Assembly: GCA_022703115.1 (NCBI GenBank)
Contig: JAKLEK010000001.1
Coordinates: 1-8,730 of the forward strand
Source of the DNA: Elusimicrobiota bacterium
GTDB taxonomy: Bacteria; Elusimicrobiota; Elusimicrobia; Elusimicrobiales; UBA9959
Direction of reading: 5' to 3'
Length of the DNA: 8,730 nt
Below the pieces are notes generated by a model. That model ran no database searches and was not told the origin of the DNA. It saw nothing but the letters and a program-made list of their open reading frames with translations. Positions 5,041-8,730 of this stretch are shown here, in pieces. The number at the start of each line of letters is the position of its first letter. Within the stretch, counting starts at the first letter, position 1. The position numbers and the translations under genes were made by a program.

Positions 5041-7700
5041 AGATCAGGATCCACGACACGTATCTTTTTGGACGGGCGCTGGACAGAACGGACTGGACCC
5101 CGGCCGGGCTCGCGGCCATAGGCGCGAAGGCGGCAGGGAAGAAGGCCCTGGCCAGAGGCATGGACCGGGATTATATACTGGACACTCTCTCCAGGGTCGG
5201 CGGCATGTTCTCCGACAGACGTTCTCCTTACCGCCGGGCGGCCCTCGAACATCTCTCCTCCGCCGTCTCTTTCTCGGCGCCGGTGACCGAAAAAAGCCTG
5301 GACGTCCTGCCCGCGCTCCTGGACAGGCGTCCCCTGCAGGAACGCATGAGCATGGAGCTCTTCCTCCCGTACGCGATGGAAACGTCCGTGGAGCGCCGGG
5401 GCTACGACGGGCTGCTGCGCGCCGCTCCAAGAGGAGTGGTGCTGCACGTCGGAGCCGGCAATGTCTTCCTCGGGGTCATCGATTCGCTGGTCAGCGGCAT
5501 ACTGACGAAGAACGTGAATATAGTGAAGCTCTCCTCTTCCGGTTCTCGGTTCGCTAATATTTTCATGGCCGCTCTTAAGGAGGCGGATAAAAAAGGCGAT
5601 ATAGCCTCCACTGTCGCGGTGCTGAACTGGAAAGGCGGGACCCCGGAACTGGAGTCGGCCGTGCTGGAACATACGGACGCCGTCTTCGTCTGGGGCGGGG
5701 CCGAGGCCGTCGCTTCCTACCGGCGCATGGCGCCGGCGCGCGTAAGGGTGGAGGGGTTCGGTCCCAAGACCAGCATGGGCATAGTCTTTGAAAGCGCCCT
5801 GGAGACCGAAGGCTTCGCGGGCGTGGCCGAAAAGGCCGCCCTGGACGCCGGGCTCTGGGACCAGGCCGCCTGCTCTTCGCTGCATACGCTCTATTTCATC
5901 TGTCCGGACCGGAAGAAAGCCGCCGGCCGGATGAGGGCTTTCCTGGCCGCGGCGAAAAAGGCGTTCCCGCGCTTCCAGCGCGAACTGCCGCAGGGCTCGC
6001 TTACCTTCGACGAAAAAACGGAGATCACCAGGGCGCGTCAGCTGGCCAAAGCGGACGAGGCGCTCGGGGCGGCCGAAACGGCGTCTTCGTTCCCCAGCAC
6101 CGACTGGACCGTCATCTGGGAGAAGGACCCGGTCTACCGGGTTTCGCCGCTGAACAGGGTGCTGTACGTCAAATGCGCGGCGTCCCTGGATGAAGTGAAG
6201 CGGAACGTCGCTCCTTTCAGGACTTTCCTTCAGACGGTGGGGGTAGCCGGGAACATAGTCGAGCGCAAGAAAGTGCTGGAGGCGCTCTGTGATTCCGGCG
6301 TGGCCCGGGTCACCCGTCTGGGGAAAATGCTGGAAGGGGCCAACGGCTCCCCGCACGACGGGATCTTCCCCATGATGTCCCTCGTGAACTGGATAGGGAT
6401 AGAGGGCAGGCCGGGCCCGCTGGACAGGCTGATAGAAATGGTCGGGCATGCCAGGGCCAGGAGCCCTTTCTACCGCCGGCATCTTTCCGGCGTCGGCCGC
6501 GTATCGTCCCTGGAGGATTTTCACAGGGTGCCGTTCCTGCAGAAGGAGCATGTGCTCGAGAACACTCCTCCGGACAGCACCGACCTTCTGACCTCCAAGG
6601 CGCAGCGCGGGATCTATTTCGCCAGCGGCGGTTCCACCGGCCAGCCGAAGTACGTTTTCTATGACCAGCACGAATACGAGCACACCTGCCGCGCGGTCGC
6701 TTCCGCCCTCGAGGCGGGCGGGCTGGGCGCGGATGACGTGATAGCCAACCTTTTCGTGGCCGGGAACCTCTGGTCCAGCTGGCTTTCCGTAGAGAAGGCC
6801 ATAGCCAACACCAAGGCCATCTCCGTTCCGGTGGGCAGCGGCCTGCCCATGGAGAACATCGTAAACTACCTGCGCGATTTCAAGGTTACGGCCCTTATCG
6901 GCCTGCCTTCTTTCATCGCGAAACTCGCGGAGCACGTGGGGCCCGGCAGGGGCCGTCGCGGTCTGCGCGTCGGCAAGATCTTCTACGGCGGGGAATACGT
7001 CGGAGAGGAAATGGCGCGCTATTTCAGACGGGTGTTCCCAGGCGCGGCGGTCCGTTCCGCCGGGTACGCCACGGCCGACGCCGGGGTCGTCGGTTTCCAG
7101 TGCGAAAAATGCTCCATGGGCGTTCACCATCTTTTCTCCTCCAGCCAGTACATCGAGTTCGTGGACCCGGAGACGAGGAAGCCGGTCCAGCGCGGCTCCG
7201 TGGGCGAACTGGTGGTGACCTGCCTGAACAAGCGCATGATGCCGATAATCCGTTATAGGGTGGGGGACCTCGGCCGCTGGGTGGACGGACGGTGCGGCTG
7301 CGGCCGGAAAGAACCGCTCTTCGAGATACTGGGGCGCTGCGACGACCGCATCCACGTGGGCGGCGCCCATCTCTTCGTGAACGATATCCAGGACGCTATC
7401 GGCAGGGTGCCTGGTTTAAGCTTCAATTTCCAGATCGTGATCGGCAGGAAAGGGCATAAGGACGCGCTTAAGATCAGGGTCGAGGCCGGCCCTCGGAGTC
7501 CGCTTCCCGCGGCCGTCCGTTCGCGGCTGGGCGGGCTGCTTATGGCCGAGATCGGGAACTGCTGCTCGGACCTTATGGAAAGCGTGAGGATGGGATGGCT
7601 GGACGCTCCTGATATAGAAGTGCTGGGACCCGGCGCCATAGAGCGCGTCGCCCGCACCGGAAAGATCAGGAAAGTCCTGGACCACAGGATAAGGCTGTGA
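5037..7700 (+). CDS. luxC-like: LuxC-type acyl reductase fused to a PaaK-like adenylate-forming ligase
   Basis: An 887-residue two-domain protein. Residues about 1-455 are a LuxC/acyl-CoA reductase: nucleotide-binding loop HVGAGNVFLG (from His137), LWDQAACSS with the family's catalytic Cys at 279, and a conserved SPHDGIF near residue 440. LuxC takes an acyl group on the Cys and reduces it with NADPH to an aldehyde. Residues about 458-887 are a full-length PaaK-like ligase (phenylacetate-CoA ligase / F390 synthetase group): P-loop SGGSTGQPK at 530-538, GYATADAG at 676-682 with Asp681 where relatives usually have Glu, RYRVGDLG at 739-746, GRCDDRIHVGG, and the late lysine Lys876 in TGKIRK. Cys689, Cys692, Cys753 and Cys755 probably bind zinc. 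The frame is continuous across the junction, so this is a real fusion. The start is the ATG overlapping the luxE stop (ATGA), implying translational coupling; no good ribosome site precedes it. Both domains look intact. Substrates are unknown. Confidence 0.9.
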   Translation: MKIRIHDTYLFGRALDRTDWTPAGLAAIGAKAAGKKALARGMDRDYILDTLSRVGGMFSDRRSPYRRAALEHLSSAVSFSAPVTEKSLDVLPALLDRRPLQERMSMELFLPYAMETSVERRGYDGLLRAAPRGVVLHVGAGNVFLGVIDSLVSGILTKNVNIVKLSSSGSRFANIFMAALKEADKKGDIASTVAVLNWKGGTPELESAVLEHTDAVFVWGGAEAVASYRRMAPARVRVEGFGPKTSMGIVFESALETEGFAGVAEKAALDAGLWDQAACSSLHTLYFICPDRKKAAGRMRAFLAAAKKAFPRFQRELPQGSLTFDEKTEITRARQLAKADEALGAAETASSFPSTDWTVIWEKDPVYRVSPLNRVLYVKCAASLDEVKRNVAPFRTFLQTVGVAGNIVERKKVLEALCDSGVARVTRLGKMLEGANGSPHDGIFPMMSLVNWIGIEGRPGPLDRLIEMVGHARARSPFYRRHLSGVGRVSSLEDFHRVPFLQKEHVLENTPPDSTDLLTSKAQRGIYFASGGSTGQPKYVFYDQHEYEHTCRAVASALEAGGLGADDVIANLFVAGNLWSSWLSVEKAIANTKAISVPVGSGLPMENIVNYLRDFKVTALIGLPSFIAKLAEHVGPGRGRRGLRVGKIFYGGEYVGEEMARYFRRVFPGAAVRSAGYATADAGVVGFQCEKCSMGVHHLFSSSQYIEFVDPETRKPVQRGSVGELVVTCLNKRMMPIIRYRVGDLGRWVDGRCGCGRKEPLFEILGRCDDRIHVGGAHLFVNDIQDAIGRVPGLSFNFQIVIGRKGHKDALKIRVEAGPRSPLPAAVRSRLGGLLMAEIGNCCSDLMESVRMGWLDAPDIEVLGPGAIERVARTGKIRKVLDHRIRL

Positions 7701-7720
7701 ATCGCGGCGGCGGCGGGGCC

Positions 7721-7742
7721 GTCCGTTCCGCGGACAAGGAGG
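7721..7742 (+). promoter_or_regulatory. Small hairpin followed by a strong Shine-Dalgarno (AAGGAGG)
   Basis: GTCCG (7721-7725) and CGGAC (7731-7735) form a 5-bp stem with a 5-nt loop that ends exactly where AAGGAGG (7736-7742) begins. The ribosome site is 5 nt before the ATG at 7748 and decides that start over an in-frame GTG at 7697 that overlaps the previous stop codon. There is no U tract, so this is not a terminator. The hairpin may keep the ribosome site open or mark an mRNA processing point; that is inference. Confidence 0.55.
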
Positions 7743-7747
7743 CGGTC

Positions 7748-8730
7748 ATGGGAGTTCTCTCGCAGGTTCAGCTTGAAAAATACGCGGACGCGCTCTTGTG
7801 GGGGCTCACTACGGCGCGGCCCGGGTTCAGGAAATACGACGTGGTCCTGCTGCGCTGCGACCTGGAGGGACGAGAGCTCGGCGAAGCTGTCAACCGCAAG
7901 CTCGTTAGGGCCGGTTATAACGTGGTGTTCCGTTTCGGCGCCACCCCCGGCCTGGAAAGGGACTTCTACGCGTATTCGGACAAAAAACAGCGCGCTTTCA
8001 TCGCCGCCGGGGACAGGGAGTTCTACGGCTCGGTCAACGGCAATATCTATATCCACGCGCCGGCCTCCCTCACCCATCTAAAGGATATAGACCCTTCCCG
8101 GCAGTCCGAGGTGGCGGTGGCGCGCAAGACCCTCCGGGATATAATGACCGGGAACGAGGAGAAGGGCCGGTTCGGTTGGACCCTCTGCACCTTCCCCACC
8201 GCCGAACTGGCCCGTCAGGCCCGTCTGTCGGTGCGGGAATACGCGGGACAGATAATCAAAGCCTGCTTCCTGGACGAAAAGGACCCGGCCGCTAAATGGA
8301 ACGAGATCTACAGGTCCTCCCGGGAGATAAAGAAGTGGCTGGCCTCGCTCAAGATAGACAGCGTGCGCACCGAGTCCGCCTCGATGGACCTCACCGTTAA
8401 GGTCGGGGGGATGAGGCGCTTCCTGGGCATCAGCGGCCACAATATACCCAGCTTCGAGATCTTCACCTCCCCGGATTGGCGCGGCACCGAAGGACGGTAT
8501 TACGCTAACCTGCCCTCCTTCCGCGGCGGGAATTACGTGGAAGGCGTGCGGCTGGAGTTCAGGCGCGGCAGAGCGGTGAAGATAAGCGCGGAAAAGGGCG
8601 GGGAATACGTGAGGAAGATAATGGCCGCCGACAGGGGCGCTTCGCAGCTGGGGGAATACTCGCTTACCGACAGGCGTTTCTCCAGGATAGACAGGTTCAT
8701 GGCCGATACGCTGTTCGACGAGAACCACGG
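7748..8730 (+). CDS. M29-family metallo-aminopeptidase (3' partial)
   Basis: The frame runs open to the window's right edge (327 complete codons; family members have about 370-410). The N-terminus (SQVQLEKYADALLWGL) and domain layout match M29 leucyl aminopeptidases (AmpS/aminopeptidase T group), cytosolic enzymes that remove N-terminal residues using two metal ions. The core stretch GHNIPSFEIFTSPDW holds metal-ligand candidate Glu237, and LGEYSLTD holds Glu303; this 66-residue spacing agrees with what I recall for the two Glu ligands of the Thermus enzyme. The sequence stops at FDENHG, just before the His and Asp ligands, so catalytic competence cannot be judged. ATG 7748 is chosen for the AAGGAGG 5 nt upstream. 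It lies 47 bp after the LuxC-PaaK fusion, same strand, with no terminator between, so it is probably co-transcribed. It may be a housekeeping peptidase or may cleave an amide in the pathway product; I cannot tell which. Confidence 0.9.
   Translation, partial: MGVLSQVQLEKYADALLWGLTTARPGFRKYDVVLLRCDLEGRELGEAVNRKLVRAGYNVVFRFGATPGLERDFYAYSDKKQRAFIAAGDREFYGSVNGNIYIHAPASLTHLKDIDPSRQSEVAVARKTLRDIMTGNEEKGRFGWTLCTFPTAELARQARLSVREYAGQIIKACFLDEKDPAAKWNEIYRSSREIKKWLASLKIDSVRTESASMDLTVKVGGMRRFLGISGHNIPSFEIFTSPDWRGTEGRYYANLPSFRGGNYVEGVRLEFRRGRAVKISAEKGGEYVRKIMAADRGASQLGEYSLTDRRFSRIDRFMADTLFDENH

Noticed and set aside
4890..7370. An 826-codon open frame on the minus strand opposite the LuxC-PaaK gene
   Set aside because: Its translation is His/Arg/Pro/Gly-rich with no recognisable domain, and it lies opposite a gene with clear family motifs. 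Long antisense frames are common in GC-rich coding DNA.
3820..7700. A bioluminescence (luxCDABE) operon
   Set aside because: No luciferase or acyl-transferase (luxD) gene is present, the LuxE-LuxC order differs, and the PaaK-like fusion and GNAT partner are not part of that system.
6408..7700. Phenylacetate degradation, from the PaaK-like domain
   Set aside because: No other paa catabolic gene is nearby, and the domain is fused to a reductase. The PaaK-like label gives family membership only, not the substrate.
7697..7747. GTG start at 7697 for the aminopeptidase, overlapping the LuxC-PaaK stop
   Set aside because: The added residues are Gly/Arg-rich and unlike family N-termini, and the ATG at 7748 has a much better ribosome site.
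7253..8728. Two long minus-strand open frames (7253-8077 and 8078-8728) opposite the end of LuxC-PaaK and the aminopeptidase
   Set aside because: The plus strand holds well-supported genes over the whole stretch, and the antisense products show no domain or start-site support.

Overview
This window is GC-rich bacterial DNA, densely packed with genes and with almost no intergenic space. The diderm-type lipoprotein, the strong Shine-Dalgarno sequences (AGGAGG, AAGGAGG), frequent use of the Ile codon ATA and Arg codon AGG, and the protein styles (Cys-protease/TPR fusion, M29 aminopeptidase) suggest an uncultured Gram-negative anaerobe. Elusimicrobiota or a similar deep-branching phylum is a guess, not a demonstration. 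I see no rRNA, tRNA, CRISPR array, insertion sequence or phage gene. No stretch above 300 bases lacks a gene.

Left block (1-2521). A partial protein, open at the window's left edge, carries a transglutaminase-like Cys/His core and C-terminal TPRs. It is followed without a gap by a small exported protein with one TPR-like hairpin; its Shine-Dalgarno overlaps the previous stop codon. Converging on these, with only 3 bp between stop codons, is a minus-strand lipoprotein gene of unknown family.

Divergent promoter island (2522-2623). About 100 bp separate the lipoprotein from the next rightward gene. It contains an AT-rich patch in a GC-rich background with overlapping TATAAT boxes on both strands, plus a palindrome and a possible hairpin in the lipoprotein leader.

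Right block (2624-8730, all plus strand). This looks like one operon: (1) a 397-aa GNAT-type protein with a second, diverged GNAT-like half; (2) a LuxE-type acyl-protein synthetase; (3) an 887-aa fusion of a LuxC-type acyl reductase with a complete PaaK-like adenylate-forming ligase; (4) an M29 metallo-aminopeptidase cut by the right edge. The first three genes are separated by 2 nt and a 4-nt ATGA overlap; the fourth follows after 47 bp with its own strong ribosome binding site.

The most interesting object is the GNAT / LuxE / LuxC-PaaK set. By family chemistry, LuxE adenylates a carboxylic acid and holds the acyl group on a C-terminal Cys, and LuxC takes it on its own Cys and reduces it with NADPH to an aldehyde. 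Here the reductase also has a CoA-ligase-type acyl activator fused to it, so it may have one donor in trans and one in cis. No luciferase (luxAB) or thioesterase (luxD) gene is present, so this is not a standard bioluminescence operon. Substrate and product cannot be read from the sequence.
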